Counted from the stretch's first letter, positions 34,542 to 44,741 are shown. The stretch: 64,000 bases of DNA from Schauerella fraxinea (GCA_030849965.1 JAVDKL010000002.1:744001-808000); one strand, 5' to 3'. The notes: a model not told the origin generated them from the sequence alone. Translations and numbers: made by a program.

Positions 34542-35752
34542 CGGCAAACATCGCCGATGCGGACGTTGGAGTGGGGTCTGACGCCCAGGATCGTCCCGCA
34601 CACTGGGGCGGCGTCTTCGCCATGTCGCTATGCGTGTTCGCACTCGTGGCCTCCGAGTTCATGCCCGTCAGTCTGCTGACGCCGATTGCCAATGACCTGC
34701 GAATCACCGAAGGGATGGCCGGGCAGGGCATTGCCATATCCGGCGCCTTCGCGGTGTTGACCAGCCTGTCGATCTCCGTATTGGCCGGCAGCATGGATCG
34801 GAAAAAGTTGCTGCTTGTGCTGACAGTGCTGATGGGCATCTCCGGCGCCATCGTGGCGCTGGCGCCGAATTACCTTACCTACATGGCCGGGCGTGCGCTC
34901 ATCGGCGTGGTGATCGGCGGCTTCTGGTCCATGTCGGCTGCCATGGCTATCCGGCTGGTGCCTGCCAGCCAGGTGCCCAAGGCGCTGGCGATCTTCAACG
35001 GCGGCAACGCCTTGGCAACGGTGATCGCCGCGCCGCTGGGAAGCTATTTGGGTTCGCTGTTCGGATGGCGCGGCGCCTTCTTCGCTTTAGTGCCCGTGGC
35101 CTTGATCGCATTGGTCTGGCAATGGATCGCATTGCCTGCGATGAAGACCGGTGTACGCGCGGCGGGTTCAGGCAACGTGTTCAAAATACTCAGGCACCGA
35201 ACGGTGGCTTATGGCATGGCCGCGTGTGGGGCCTTTTTCATGGGCCAGTTCGCGCTTTTTACCTATCTGCGCCCCTTCCTGGAAACCGTGACGCACGTCA
35301 GCGTTTCCACGCTGTCGTTATTGCTGCTGGTGATCGGTGTAGCGGGGTTCGTTGGCACCCTGGTCATCGGCTCGATCATCAAACGGAGTGTGTACGGTCC
35401 GCTCATCGGTATCCCGATTGCGATGGCGGCGATCGCACTGGCGCTGATTCCGCTTGGCGTAACGGTGGTGCCCGTAGCAGTGCTGTTGGGGCTGTGGGGC
35501 CTGATGGCAACAGCCGCCCCGGTGGGGTGGTGGACCTGGATCGCGCAGGCGATGCCGCATGATGCCGAGGCAGGCGGTGGCCTGATGGTGGCGGTCGTCC
35601 AGCTCGCGATTGCGCTGGGGTCGACCGTGGGTGGGGTGCTGTTCGATGCCAGCGGTTATCAAAGCACTTTCATCGCGAGTGCGATAGTATTGTCGATCGG
35701 CGCATTTCTCACTTATCAAGCTTCGCGCGCGCAGGCGAGCACCTTGCCGTGA
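34538..35752 (+). CDS. MFS exporter (AraJ-like)
   Basis: A 404-residue major facilitator with about 12 hydrophobic segments (SEFMPVSLLTPIANDLRITE, GGFWSMSAAMAIRLVPASQV, GLMATAAPVGWWTW). It is a paralogue of the exporter at 10581-11819. The ATG at 34538 is chosen; an in-frame GTG at 34481 would add 19 residues, but the leader frame and its ribosome site lie in between. Divergent from a LysR gene. Substrate unknown; drug, sugar or aromatic acid efflux is possible. Confidence 0.85.
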   Translation: MTANIADADVGVGSDAQDRPAHWGGVFAMSLCVFALVASEFMPVSLLTPIANDLRITEGMAGQGIAISGAFAVLTSLSISVLAGSMDRKKLLLVLTVLMGISGAIVALAPNYLTYMAGRALIGVVIGGFWSMSAAMAIRLVPASQVPKALAIFNGGNALATVIAAPLGSYLGSLFGWRGAFFALVPVALIALVWQWIALPAMKTGVRAAGSGNVFKILRHRTVAYGMAACGAFFMGQFALFTYLRPFLETVTHVSVSTLSLLLLVIGVAGFVGTLVIGSIIKRSVYGPLIGIPIAMAAIALALIPLGVTVVPVAVLLGLWGLMATAAPVGWWTWIAQAMPHDAEAGGGLMVAVVQLAIALGSTVGGVLFDASGYQSTFIASAIVLSIGAFLTYQASRAQASTLP

Positions 35753-35772
35753 TTCTTCATTAAGATGTTCGC

Positions 35773-36255
35773 ATGACCCCTGAAGAACTCGTACAACATC
35801 TAGGCCTGCAACCCCATCCGGAAGGGGGGTTCTATCGAGAAACCTATCGATCGTCGGAACGGGTAATTTGCGCCGATGGGCTGAATCGCTCCGCCAGCAC
35901 GGCCATTTATTATTTGCTGTGTAACGGTGCATATTCCACCTGGCATCGAATTCGGTCGGATGAAACGTGGCACTTCCATGCGGGCACTGAGTTGCACGTG
36001 CACGAGCTCTTGCCAGGTGGTGAGCTGCGCACGCATCGGCTCGGCGCAGACCCCAGCGAGACCGTTTTCCAGGCAACCGTGCAGGCTGGCAACTGGTTTG
36101 CGGCGGAACTGGCACATCCCTCGTCATTTGCGCTGGTGGGATGCACAGTGGCACCTGGATTCGAGTTCAGTGAGTTCGAGCTGGCAGAGACCGAGTTATT
36201 GCTGCGAACTTATCCCGCGCACGACGCCCTGATCAAGCAGTTGGCCAGAACTTGA
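35773..36255 (+). CDS. Cupin DUF985 protein
   Basis: A 160-residue cupin, full length for the DUF985 family: HPEGGFYRETYRS, AIYYLLCNGAYSTWHRIRSD, ETWHFHAGTELHVHEL and FALVGCTVAPGFEFSEFELA. Function unknown; relatives may isomerise or bind sugars. It follows the MFS gene by 20 bp, same strand, so it may be co-transcribed with it. Confidence 0.88.
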   Translation: MTPEELVQHLGLQPHPEGGFYRETYRSSERVICADGLNRSASTAIYYLLCNGAYSTWHRIRSDETWHFHAGTELHVHELLPGGELRTHRLGADPSETVFQATVQAGNWFAAELAHPSSFALVGCTVAPGFEFSEFELAETELLLRTYPAHDALIKQLART

Positions 36256-36390
36256 AGGGCGTCGTCTTAGGTTGGCGCAGCCTCTAGGCAGTTGTGGAAC
36301 GCGCGAAGATGAGTAGGGGCGAGTAAGGTATAGAACGCAGGCCTGACTGCCTGATCTCTCAGCCCGTTTTTTCATTGGAATCCGTACATC

Positions 36391-36642
36391 ATGAAGATCA
36401 TTCGTTCAGCATGCCGGTCAGTTGCGGTTGTGGTCGTGGGGGCGTCGATGGCAGCCTGCGCGGATCGTCCGGCGCGGCAAGCCGACCTGGATTACCGAAG
36501 TCCGTCATCCTCTAACTCGCAAGGTGCGCGCGGTACCGGCGACCCCTCGGATCAGCGTTTAACCATCCAGTCCGGATCAGGGGCAAAGTTGAATCTGCCA
36601 TGGTTCATCCAAGATACGCAGGACATGATCAACAGCAATTGA
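36391..36642 (+). CDS. Small predicted lipoprotein
   Basis: An 83-residue protein with an N-terminal signal (MKIIRSACRSVAVVVVGASM) leading to a lipobox-like MAAC, so Cys25 could be lipidated. The rest is hydrophilic and Ser/Gly/Asp-rich with no recognised domain. It stands alone between the cupin gene and a convergent HlyIII gene. Confidence 0.65.
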   Translation: MKIIRSACRSVAVVVVGASMAACADRPARQADLDYRSPSSSNSQGARGTGDPSDQRLTIQSGSGAKLNLPWFIQDTQDMINSN

Positions 36643-36709
36643 CCGCGCGCCTAAGGCTTGAGGGTCTGATCCTGCGCTCCGGCTTACCCGCAACAGCTTA
36701 CGCATCCTG

Positions 36710-37336
36710 TCAGTTGGGCTGTGCCGGCATGAATGCCAATACCATCAGCACGTGCGACGCCGTGCCGCCTAGAACAAACAAATGCCAGATGCCGTGAGCA
36801 TGCCGCCATCGGTGATCGTTTTGATAAAACGCGATGCCTGCTGTGTAGCAGCACACGCCTACGATTAACCATATCAATGCGCTGATCGACAAATTCGACA
36901 TGATGGGGATTGCCGCCATTACCCCGATCCAGCCCATTGCCAGATACTGGAGCACTGAGGGTTCCATACTGGATGCGCGCAGTTCTCGCAGGATCCCCAG
37001 CACCGCCAGCAGCCATACCGCTGTCGTCATGGGGATGCCCCATGCATCGCGTAGCGGGATTAGTCCCAGCGGCGTGTATGTGCCGGCGATAAGTAGAAAA
37101 ATTGAACAGTGGTCGGCTTTCTGCCAAAACCCTTTTTGTTTTCCGTGCGACCAGTGATAGGCCGTCGAGCAGAAATAAACGCTGATCATTGCCACCGCAA
37201 ATACGAGGCAGCTTGCGAGCGCTACGGCGTCCGCGCCGGATCGGTCAACCCGCAGCAAAAGCAGAATGGCTGCGCCGATTGCTAAAAAGAATCCCAATAA
37301 GTGCGTTGCACTATTGAACCGCTCGCCGATTTGCAT
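36710..37336 (-). CDS. Hemolysin III/PAQR-family membrane protein
   Basis: A 208-residue seven-segment membrane protein of the HlyIII (YqfA) type: GERFNSATHLLGF, FCSTAYHWSH, KADHCSIFLLIAGTYTP and the late HGIWHLFVLGG. The conserved Ser-His-Asp and His-x3-His metal-binding residues are present. Bacterial members have unclear function. Convergent with the lipoprotein gene. Confidence 0.9.
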   Translation of the reverse strand: MQIGERFNSATHLLGFFLAIGAAILLLLRVDRSGADAVALASCLVFAVAMISVYFCSTAYHWSHGKQKGFWQKADHCSIFLLIAGTYTPLGLIPLRDAWGIPMTTAVWLLAVLGILRELRASSMEPSVLQYLAMGWIGVMAAIPIMSNLSISALIWLIVGVCCYTAGIAFYQNDHRWRHAHGIWHLFVLGGTASHVLMVLAFMPAQPN

Positions 37337-37421
37337 TTGGCAGATCCATCATCCCCCGTATCTGCATTCTGCTGCCGCAATGCGTATTCTTGATGACGAT
37401 GCAATGGCGTTCTCGTGACGG

Positions 37422-39224
37422 TCAATCGGCCGCTGAATGCTTCGCGTCACGCTCGGCACTGACGCTCCGCTTTCTGGCGCCGACGAGCGGCTCCGGTACA
37501 GGTTGTACATGAAGTCTGTTCAGGCCAGACATCGCGTCGCCTTGCACTTGTTCTGAAAGGCGCTCAGTGTCGCGCTGCCGAATATCCTCGACCACATCGA
37601 TCACATCCACTTCGGCGCAACCCAATGCGCGCAGGCTTTCCGCACCCAACAAGTAGGCTGACTCGACCGTTTCTCTGATCTGATAGTCGACGCCGGCACG
37701 AATGAGCTCCACAGCGTGCCCACGATCGAAGCTTCTCACCAGCAGCTTGGCCTGCGGAAATGCGTGCTTAACCAGCTCCACGATCTGCAACGCAGCCTTG
37801 GGGTCGTCGATGCAGACCATGATCGCGTCGGCTTCACCCGCGCCGGACTGGTGCAGCGTGTCGAGCCGAGTGCCATCGCCGAAGAACACCGTGAATCCGT
37901 AACGCCCCGCGTCGCGAACGCGTTCGGGATCCCGATCGATGACTGAAAGTTCGATCCCTTTAGATAGCGGCGCCTGCGATGCGATCTGACCGAAGCGACC
38001 GAAGCCGATGATTAGAATCCGACCCTTCAGATCTCGGGCCGCCTCGACGCCCTCCATCGACGGTTCACTACGCAACAGGCGGTCGGTTGCGAGCATCAAA
38101 AGCGGGGTGAGCGCCATGGATAAGATCACGACCGTGGAAAACAGGGCATTTTCAGTGGCATCGATCACGCCGCCAGACGCCGCTGCGGTATAGAGCACGA
38201 AAGCAAATTCGCCACCCTGCAGGAACGTCGACGTGCGGTGCACGGCCTGATGGCTTGAACTCCCGAAAAGGCGCGCGACGGTGTAAACCACCACGCCCTT
38301 TGCGATCATGAATACGACGAGCATCGACAGCAAGAATCGCCATTCGAGGGCGACAACCGACAGATCGAGCGACATGCCGACAGCCAGAAAAAACAGGCCC
38401 ATCAACAAACCGCGAAATGGCTCGATGTCGGTTTCGATCTGGTGCCGGTAACTCGAGCTCGACAACATTACGCCCGCGAGAAATGCGCCCATCGCCATCG
38501 AGAGGCCAGCCACTTCCATCAGGAGCGCGGCACCCAGCACGACCAGTAGCGCGCCTGCTGTCATCACTTCGCGGGTGCGTGCCCGCGCCAGCAGAAAGAA
38601 AAATGGGTTGAGGCACCAGCGCGACACGCCCAGAAGCAGCAGCAGGGCGCCCAGCGCCGTGAGAATCTCCGTCCATCCTGCTTGCCCCTGCGACAGCGGC
38701 GACAGGAAAGCGACGATCGCCAATAGCGGCATGATCATCAAATCCTCGAATAGCAGAATCGCGACCGACTGCTGGCCTTGCGGACTCGACATCTCGCCCC
38801 GGTCCTGCAACACCGACATGATGACCGCAGTGGAAGAAAGGACGAAGCCCGCGCCTGCAATGAAGGCGACCGTACTGGGAAGGCTGAAGATCGCCATGCC
38901 AGCGGCCGTAAGAATGGCGATCGTCGCCATCACTTGCGCCAGGCCAAGGCCGAAGATCTGCCCGCGCATGGCCCACAGTTTCGGCGGCCGCAACTCGAGT
39001 CCGATCACAAACAAAAACATCACTACGCCAAGCTCGGAGAAGTGCAGGATGGATTGCGCATCGGTGAAAAGTTCGAGCACCGAGGGCCCCACGAGTACAC
39101 CAGCGGCAAAATAGCCCAGGACGGATCCCAGCCCGAGCCGTCGGAACAGGGGCACCGCCACGACGGCCGCAGTCATTAAAACGACAGCCGGGACTATCGA
39201 CTGCCCAAGGCTCGCATCAGCCAT
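37422..39224 (-). CDS. CPA2-family K+/H+ antiporter with RCK domain (KefB/YbaL-like)
   Basis: A 600-residue protein. About twelve membrane segments fill residues 1-385 (GSVLGYFAAGVLVGPSVLEL, FLFVIGLELRPP), followed by an NAD-binding RCK_N domain from about 405 (GRILIIGFGRFGQIA; VIDRDPERV; VCIDDPKAALQIVELVKHAF) and a hydrophilic tail. It exchanges monovalent cations for protons, often to acidify the cell during electrophile stress. This is the right size for the YbaL/KefB group; no KefG-like flavoprotein gene is adjacent. Confidence 0.92.
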   Translation of the reverse strand: MADASLGQSIVPAVVLMTAAVVAVPLFRRLGLGSVLGYFAAGVLVGPSVLELFTDAQSILHFSELGVVMFLFVIGLELRPPKLWAMRGQIFGLGLAQVMATIAILTAAGMAIFSLPSTVAFIAGAGFVLSSTAVIMSVLQDRGEMSSPQGQQSVAILLFEDLMIMPLLAIVAFLSPLSQGQAGWTEILTALGALLLLLGVSRWCLNPFFFLLARARTREVMTAGALLVVLGAALLMEVAGLSMAMGAFLAGVMLSSSSYRHQIETDIEPFRGLLMGLFFLAVGMSLDLSVVALEWRFLLSMLVVFMIAKGVVVYTVARLFGSSSHQAVHRTSTFLQGGEFAFVLYTAAASGGVIDATENALFSTVVILSMALTPLLMLATDRLLRSEPSMEGVEAARDLKGRILIIGFGRFGQIASQAPLSKGIELSVIDRDPERVRDAGRYGFTVFFGDGTRLDTLHQSGAGEADAIMVCIDDPKAALQIVELVKHAFPQAKLLVRSFDRGHAVELIRAGVDYQIRETVESAYLLGAESLRALGCAEVDVIDVVEDIRQRDTERLSEQVQGDAMSGLNRLHVQPVPEPLVGARKRSVSAERDAKHSAAD

Positions 39225-39559
39225 GTATTACCTTCTATTCAAGACGTTGGGAAGCCAGCGCGGGCTTGCAAAGTGATGCCATGTGGCACTTCGCATTTGT
39301 GGTGCTTCGTCGCGGAGGATACCGCGCGTGAGCAAAACGATATGCGTCAGACGGCAGAAGAATTCAAGCAAACCTGAATCGTGTGCTACGCGACTTTGTA
39401 CCCGAGTTTGACGTTGCTGATTGTGCGACACAGATTACTGCGCAGTGGCACTACCGCATCGAAAGCGGGAGCCGCAAAATGAAGCATTCAGGCGATGCGA
39501 GTGTGCGCCATTTTGGACTAGCGCATCGGTTTTTTACGACGCCGCTGGCGTGCCGTACT
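39225..39559. other. Intergenic stretch, no gene seen
   Basis: It lies between the antiporter gene start and the downstream end of an exported-protein gene. A plus-strand frame crosses its right part but continues antisense through that gene and looks non-coding. It presumably carries the antiporter promoter; I could not pick out a reliable one. Confidence 0.5.
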
Positions 39560-40045
39560 TTATTTCCATACCAATCCTGTGGGCTCGAACACGAATTGTT
39601 CTGGACCATGCCGCCATATCGAAACCTCCACAATTGCGCGCTTGGCAGCCCGCAGCCGCTCTACAAAATCGGCTTGATCTTCGAGTTTGATGACGCCTGC
39701 GAGCCCGCTACCCATGGGTCTACCTCGATAGGTGCGCACCTTGGAATCATCGAACTTCACCGACACGATGCAGTGTTTGAACGAGCAGTCGATGGGGCCC
39801 TGGGACAAAACGATGAGGGTGTCTTCGCCAGCGGTTTCCGGCATGTTGCGAATCTGAATACCGAGCTGCGCCGTCCCGCTGTACGGCTGCTTGAGCGTCA
39901 CATCGTTCTTCGATGCAATGAGGGCCCAGCGATTGGTTACGCCTCGCATGAGGTCTTCTTTTTCGGTGTATGACCATTCGGCACTGGCGATTGCCGGGCA
40001 CGCGGCTGCGATTAGCAGAATTGCCGAGGAAAGCAATATCTTCAT
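39560..40045 (-). CDS. Hypothetical exported protein
   Basis: A 161-residue protein with a clean signal peptide (MKILLSSAILLIAAACPAIA, cleavage near ASA-E). The mature part is a single beta-rich domain (ALIASKNDVTLKQPYSGTAQ, CSFKHCIVSVKFDDSKVRTY) with a pair of cysteines likely disulfide-bonded. I do not recognise a family. The start is the Met before the signal peptide; the longer frame upstream has no coding features. Confidence 0.75.
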   Translation of the reverse strand: MKILLSSAILLIAAACPAIASAEWSYTEKEDLMRGVTNRWALIASKNDVTLKQPYSGTAQLGIQIRNMPETAGEDTLIVLSQGPIDCSFKHCIVSVKFDDSKVRTYRGRPMGSGLAGVIKLEDQADFVERLRAAKRAIVEVSIWRHGPEQFVFEPTGLVWK

Positions 40046-40186
40046 CTTGAACGTAACGACCTGATTAAAAAGTTGAGATGTGGGCGGCCTGGCGAAAATA
40101 AAATAAATCCGATTATGCAAGGATTTGGGTACAGCTGAATGTACCAATTAATTCCGTTTGAGCGGGATCGTCCATCTACCATTGTT

Positions 40187-41404
40187 TCACCGCAACAGCA
40201 CACGCAACGTCAAAAACGAAAACACCATACAGCCCACCATCGCCAAAATAAGCGGCCACGCCGAACCCTGCAATTGCGTGCCGACGACCGCCGCCACCAC
40301 CGCACCGGCACCCATCTGGATGCTGCCCGCCAACCCCGACGCGGCGCCCGCCACGTCGGGCTTTACGCTCACGGCACCCGCGATGCAGCTGGGTAAGGTC
40401 AGTCCGTTGCCCATCGCCACCACAAGCATAGGCAGGAAAAAGGCGAGGGGATGCATCAAACCGGCGGCGTAAAGTGCGGCCATAACAAATGCCGCGGTTG
40501 TGCTGATGACGATGCCTACGCGCATCATGCGTCGTGGCCCGAATCGGGTGGTATAGCGGCCTGACCCGAAATTGCCGAGCATGTAGCCCACGCTGACCAA
40601 CGCGAAGTACATCCCGTACTCCACCGGCGTTCTGCCCATCAGGTTGACGACCACGTAAGCTGCACCGCCCACGAAAGCGAAGAACGCCGCGCCCGATCCG
40701 GCCGACGTCAGCGCATAGCCCCAGAAGAGCCGGCTGCGCAACAGCACACCGTAATCGCGAGCAAGCTGCGAGGCGCTGGACGTGACACCCACGCGCGGCG
40801 CTGTCTCGTGCAGCCGGCGGTACGTGGCCCACAACGCGGCAACACCAAATACGGTGAGAAACGCAAATCCCGCGCGCCAGTCGAAAGTGGCCTCGAGCGC
40901 GCCGCCGATCGTGGGCGCCACCATCGGCGCCACGGCCATGCCCATGGTGACGTAGCCGATCATGCTCGCGGCGCGATCCCTTTCGTAGAGGTCGCGGACG
41001 ATGGCGCGGCTTAGCGCAATGCCGGCACAGCCTCCGAGTGCCTGAATGATTCGGCCTGCGATGAGTGTGCCGATGTTGGGCGCCAGCATGCAGATCACCG
41101 AGCCTGCCACGAATATTGCCAGCCCGCCTAGAAGCACCGGGCGGCGACCGTAGCGGTCCGAAATCGGGCCAATGATGAGCTGCCCCACGGCAATCGCGGC
41201 GATGTAGACGGATAGCGTGAACTGGATCGCGGCGTAATCCACCTCCAGCATTCGCGCCATACCGGGCATCGACGGCAGATAGAGATTGATCCCGAGCGGG
41301 CTGACCGCGGCCACCATGACCAGCAGCAGGATGAAGCTGCGCGGCGAGGACACCTCTGCCGCACGCTGATGTGCGTTCGGAGAGGAGGGCGTGGTGTGCG
41401 GCAT
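40187..41404 (-). CDS. Bcr/CflA-family multidrug exporter
   Basis: A 405-residue DHA1 major facilitator: LILLVMVAAVSPLGINLYLP, GQLIIGPISDRYGRRPVLL, GGCAGIALSRAIVRDLYERD and SYMLGNFGSGRYTTRF-like later motifs (GYMLGNFGSGRY) identify the Bcr/CflA group, which exports bicyclomycin, chloramphenicol and similar drugs. Start at MPHTTPSSP (41404). Confidence 0.92.
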   Translation of the reverse strand: MPHTTPSSPNAHQRAAEVSSPRSFILLLVMVAAVSPLGINLYLPSMPGMARMLEVDYAAIQFTLSVYIAAIAVGQLIIGPISDRYGRRPVLLGGLAIFVAGSVICMLAPNIGTLIAGRIIQALGGCAGIALSRAIVRDLYERDRAASMIGYVTMGMAVAPMVAPTIGGALEATFDWRAGFAFLTVFGVAALWATYRRLHETAPRVGVTSSASQLARDYGVLLRSRLFWGYALTSAGSGAAFFAFVGGAAYVVVNLMGRTPVEYGMYFALVSVGYMLGNFGSGRYTTRFGPRRMMRVGIVISTTAAFVMAALYAAGLMHPLAFFLPMLVVAMGNGLTLPSCIAGAVSVKPDVAGAASGLAGSIQMGAGAVVAAVVGTQLQGSAWPLILAMVGCMVFSFLTLRVLLR

Positions 41405-41727
41405 GAGACGTCCCGGCAAAGGGTCGAGTTTACGTCGTGCCAAATGAAGGGTTGGCGATAGGTCGACGTTCAGTTCCTATCACTTGTTTGCGGATTGTTG
41501 CGTCGACGCCTTCAGGCAATCGACTGAAAGGTAACTATAAATTGCAGTTCTACGACTTTAGTCGCATGTTTGGTGCCAAATGGAAATACTTAGTGAATGT
41601 AACAAGGGTATCGATAGGTAGCCACTGTTAGTCTAAAAGAACTAGTAGTGGGAGTTAAGTAGTAATACTTAGGGAGCAATCTACATTGCTCTGACATCAA
41701 AACGTTACTTTTTGGGGATGCCCCTTG
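41405..41727. other. AT-rich upstream region of the autotransporter
   Basis: It is markedly more AT-rich than its neighbours and holds only short frames with no coding character. It separates two divergent genes, so it presumably carries the autotransporter promoter; no clear repeat or known operator is seen. Confidence 0.5.
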
Positions 41728-44721
41728 ATGCATGGGTCGAAGTGGATGAGGGCAACGATTGCCCTGAGCGCGTCGTATTGCGCTGGCGCGGCAGCAGCAG
41801 ATTTGAACGTTTCGCCGACTGACTGGTACGTCTACGACAGCTCGGCTAATTTTCCAGGTGGTATCGCAGTCAACGGCGGCAAGCTGACGATCGGCGGCAA
41901 TGGCGGCGGGTCGGGCGTTGTGATGAATGGCAATGTTGACGCCACATCGAATGGTGTGGTCGGAGGCTTCGGCACAATCAACGGCGATCTCAACGTATCC
42001 GGCAATGCGCGTGTCGCACCCGGGTATCCCGTGAACACGCCAACCATCGTCTCCAATGGCAATCTCATCGTCAATGGCAACTTGTCGATGAACAACGCCG
42101 TGTTCGACTTCGAGACGGGCTACGCGGGGTTACCGATCACGCAACCTGGCACGGGCGATAACATCACCGTGCGCGGCAACGCCGCATTGAACAACACTAC
42201 CTTGAACGTGACCGTGAATACGCTCGGGACGACGGCGGGCTATTACCGCATCCTGTCATACGGCGGCTCGATGAGCGGTAACGGCTTGACGTTGGGCACG
42301 ATCACCGGCGACTCCACGCCCGGCGCGACGATTCAGTCGCTCACCGACGACAAACACATCAACCTCATCCTGGGGCCGAGTACCACCAACCTGTGGAACG
42401 GCAACGGCTTGGCGTCAGCAATCCGAGCGGGCGGTGGCAACGGCACCTGGACCGCAGCCAGTGCGAACTGGAACAGCCCGACCAATGCCGCGGGTGCGCT
42501 GCCCGCCGGTGGGTATGCCATTTTCACAGGTGCAACGGGATTGGTGACGGTCGATGGCCGCGACGGCCCGGTACGTGTGTCAGGCATTCAGTTCGCCTCC
42601 GACCGGTATCGGCTGCAGGGCGCGCCAATCACCTTGGTTGGCAATGGCGGCAATCCTCCCGCCATTGTGGTCGGCGACGGCACCTATGCGGCCGGACGAT
42701 TTGTGGACACCATCGACAACGCGCTGCAAGGCACCGACGGCTTTGTGAAAACCGGCGTGGGATCGGTGATTTTGAATGGCGACAGCAGCGGGCTTACGGG
42801 TCCCATTCTGATTGCCGACGGCGCCCTGGAAATCAACGGCAAGTTGAACGGCCCGATGGATATCGGCCGCGAGGTAGTGCTGGCAGGCGTGGGTCAGGTG
42901 GGCAGCACGGTCCTCTATCCCACTGCAATCATTTCTCCGGGCAATGATGGCTCGCCGATGGGCACGCTTACCGTGAATGGCAACCTCACATTCGGCCAAG
43001 ACACCGTCTATCGCGTGCATGCCGACCCAGCCAGCACGCTGAGCGATCGCATCCATGTGACGGGCGTGGCTCACCTCGACGGTTCGGTGGCGCACGTGGG
43101 GCCTAACGGCAACTACGCTCCCCGCACCACCTATCCCATTCTGACGGCGGACGGCGGCATCAGTGGCCGGTTCACGGGTGCCTCGAGTGCGTATGCATTC
43201 CTGACGCCCACGCTCAGCTACAACACCAATACTGCGTTCATGACGCTTGCGCGTAACGACGTGCCGATCGGTAGTGTTGGCGGCACGGGCAACCAAGGCA
43301 GCGTGGGTGGGTCGTTGGATAACGAAGTGCCGCCCGCGACCGGCGGCGGAACGACGGCACCCGGGACGGGTTCGACGACACCTGGAGCAGGAACGACGAC
43401 CCCCGGCACCGGTACAACGGCGCCTGGAGCAGGGACGCCAACGCCCGGCGCTGGGACGACGTCGCCGGGGACCGCAACGCCTGCTCCGGCGCCAGGCACG
43501 CCGTCGGCAGGAAATGGATCGTCTGCGGGCGGTAATGAACCGACGCCGTCGGAGAATGGGCCGGCATCGGCTGGCAACGGATCTCCGCCAGTCGTGATCG
43601 CGCCGCCCGTGGCCGGAAGCGGTCCCGCACCGGTCGCGGGTTCTGCCGCAAGCCAGGTGGCCGAGGCGGTTCTCACGATGACGCCGGACGAAGCACGCTC
43701 GGCGTTGAACATGCTTTCAGGCGAAGCCTATGCGAGTACCGCAAGTGTGCTGCAAAGCTTGGGAGACACCGTTCGCATGTTGCCGCAGGCGCATCTGCGC
43801 GCCAACCTCGATGCGCCGGCGCTTGCCGGTCAGCCCACGGCCCAATTGGGTCGATCGTCGTCAGACCCATTGCCGCAAAGCGGGGCGTATCCGGTCTGGG
43901 CGCAGGTCTTTGGCAACTGGCGCACATTTGCAAGCGACGGCAATGCATCGCGCGTGCGCCAACATGATGGCGGGCTCTTCATCGGCGGCGATGGCGCAGT
44001 GGGCGGCGGCTGGCGATTGGGCGGCGCGCTTGGCTATATCGACAGCCGCAGTACGATCTCCGATACTTCGTCGCGCACAAATGTGGATAGCTATACGGCG
44101 ACGCTCTTTGGTGGACGAAACTTCGACGTGGGTCCGGGCCATCTCCGCTTCACGGCCGGCGCGGCCTACACCTGGCACGACATCGACACGAAACGCGACG
44201 TGGTGGCCGGGAGTTTGAATCAACGGCTTTCGTCGTCTTACCACGCGTCTTCGACGCAGGTGTTTACCGAACTCGGCTACAACATGAAGCTAGGCGAAGC
44301 CTACACTGTCGAACCCTTCGCCGGGCTGGCGTGGAACAACCTGCGCACACGAAGCTTCGAAGAATCGGGTGGTACGGCGGCACTGCGCGGCAAGGGCCGA
44401 ACCGATGATGTCACGAGCACCACAGTGGGACTGCGTGGCGCGTGGAAATTCGGCGCAGAGCGCGCACCGAGCCAGTTGACCGCATCGCTGGGCTGGCGCC
44501 ACGCCATGGGCGATGTGAAGCCGAGCCAAACGCTTGCGTTCGAGGGTGGTGGCACCTTCTCGGTAACGGGTGTGCCCATTGCACGGGACGCCGCCGTACT
44601 CGGGCTGGGTGCCAACATGACGATCGCGCGCAACACGACGGTAGGCATCGGCTACGACGCGCAATTGGGCGGAGGCAATCGGCAGCACTCGGGTCTGCTC
44701 AATCTGGCGATGCGCTTCTAG
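41728..44721 (+). CDS. Autotransporter (type Va) with PGT-rich linker
   Basis: A 997-residue secreted protein. Order: signal peptide (about 1-25, ending GAAAA), a beta-helix passenger (about 30-530; GGKLTIGGNGGGSG, NGNLIVNGNLSMNN, DGALEINGKL), a low-complexity linker (about 535-600; TPGAGTTTPGTGTTAPGAGT-type units, then NGSSAGGN), an alpha/linker segment, and a C-terminal beta-barrel (about 725-997) ending LNLAMRF with the terminal Phe. The barrel inserts in the outer membrane and displays the passenger. ATG at 41728 follows GGGGA; a TTG just before it is also in frame. The passenger gives no enzyme signature; adhesion is possible. Confidence 0.92.
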   Translation: MHGSKWMRATIALSASYCAGAAAADLNVSPTDWYVYDSSANFPGGIAVNGGKLTIGGNGGGSGVVMNGNVDATSNGVVGGFGTINGDLNVSGNARVAPGYPVNTPTIVSNGNLIVNGNLSMNNAVFDFETGYAGLPITQPGTGDNITVRGNAALNNTTLNVTVNTLGTTAGYYRILSYGGSMSGNGLTLGTITGDSTPGATIQSLTDDKHINLILGPSTTNLWNGNGLASAIRAGGGNGTWTAASANWNSPTNAAGALPAGGYAIFTGATGLVTVDGRDGPVRVSGIQFASDRYRLQGAPITLVGNGGNPPAIVVGDGTYAAGRFVDTIDNALQGTDGFVKTGVGSVILNGDSSGLTGPILIADGALEINGKLNGPMDIGREVVLAGVGQVGSTVLYPTAIISPGNDGSPMGTLTVNGNLTFGQDTVYRVHADPASTLSDRIHVTGVAHLDGSVAHVGPNGNYAPRTTYPILTADGGISGRFTGASSAYAFLTPTLSYNTNTAFMTLARNDVPIGSVGGTGNQGSVGGSLDNEVPPATGGGTTAPGTGSTTPGAGTTTPGTGTTAPGAGTPTPGAGTTSPGTATPAPAPGTPSAGNGSSAGGNEPTPSENGPASAGNGSPPVVIAPPVAGSGPAPVAGSAASQVAEAVLTMTPDEARSALNMLSGEAYASTASVLQSLGDTVRMLPQAHLRANLDAPALAGQPTAQLGRSSSDPLPQSGAYPVWAQVFGNWRTFASDGNASRVRQHDGGLFIGGDGAVGGGWRLGGALGYIDSRSTISDTSSRTNVDSYTATLFGGRNFDVGPGHLRFTAGAAYTWHDIDTKRDVVAGSLNQRLSSSYHASSTQVFTELGYNMKLGEAYTVEPFAGLAWNNLRTRSFEESGGTAALRGKGRTDDVTSTTVGLRGAWKFGAERAPSQLTASLGWRHAMGDVKPSQTLAFEGGGTFSVTGVPIARDAAVLGLGANMTIARNTTVGIGYDAQLGGGNRQHSGLLNLAMRF

Positions 44722-44741
44722 TTCGCAGTAGGGTTTCCGAC

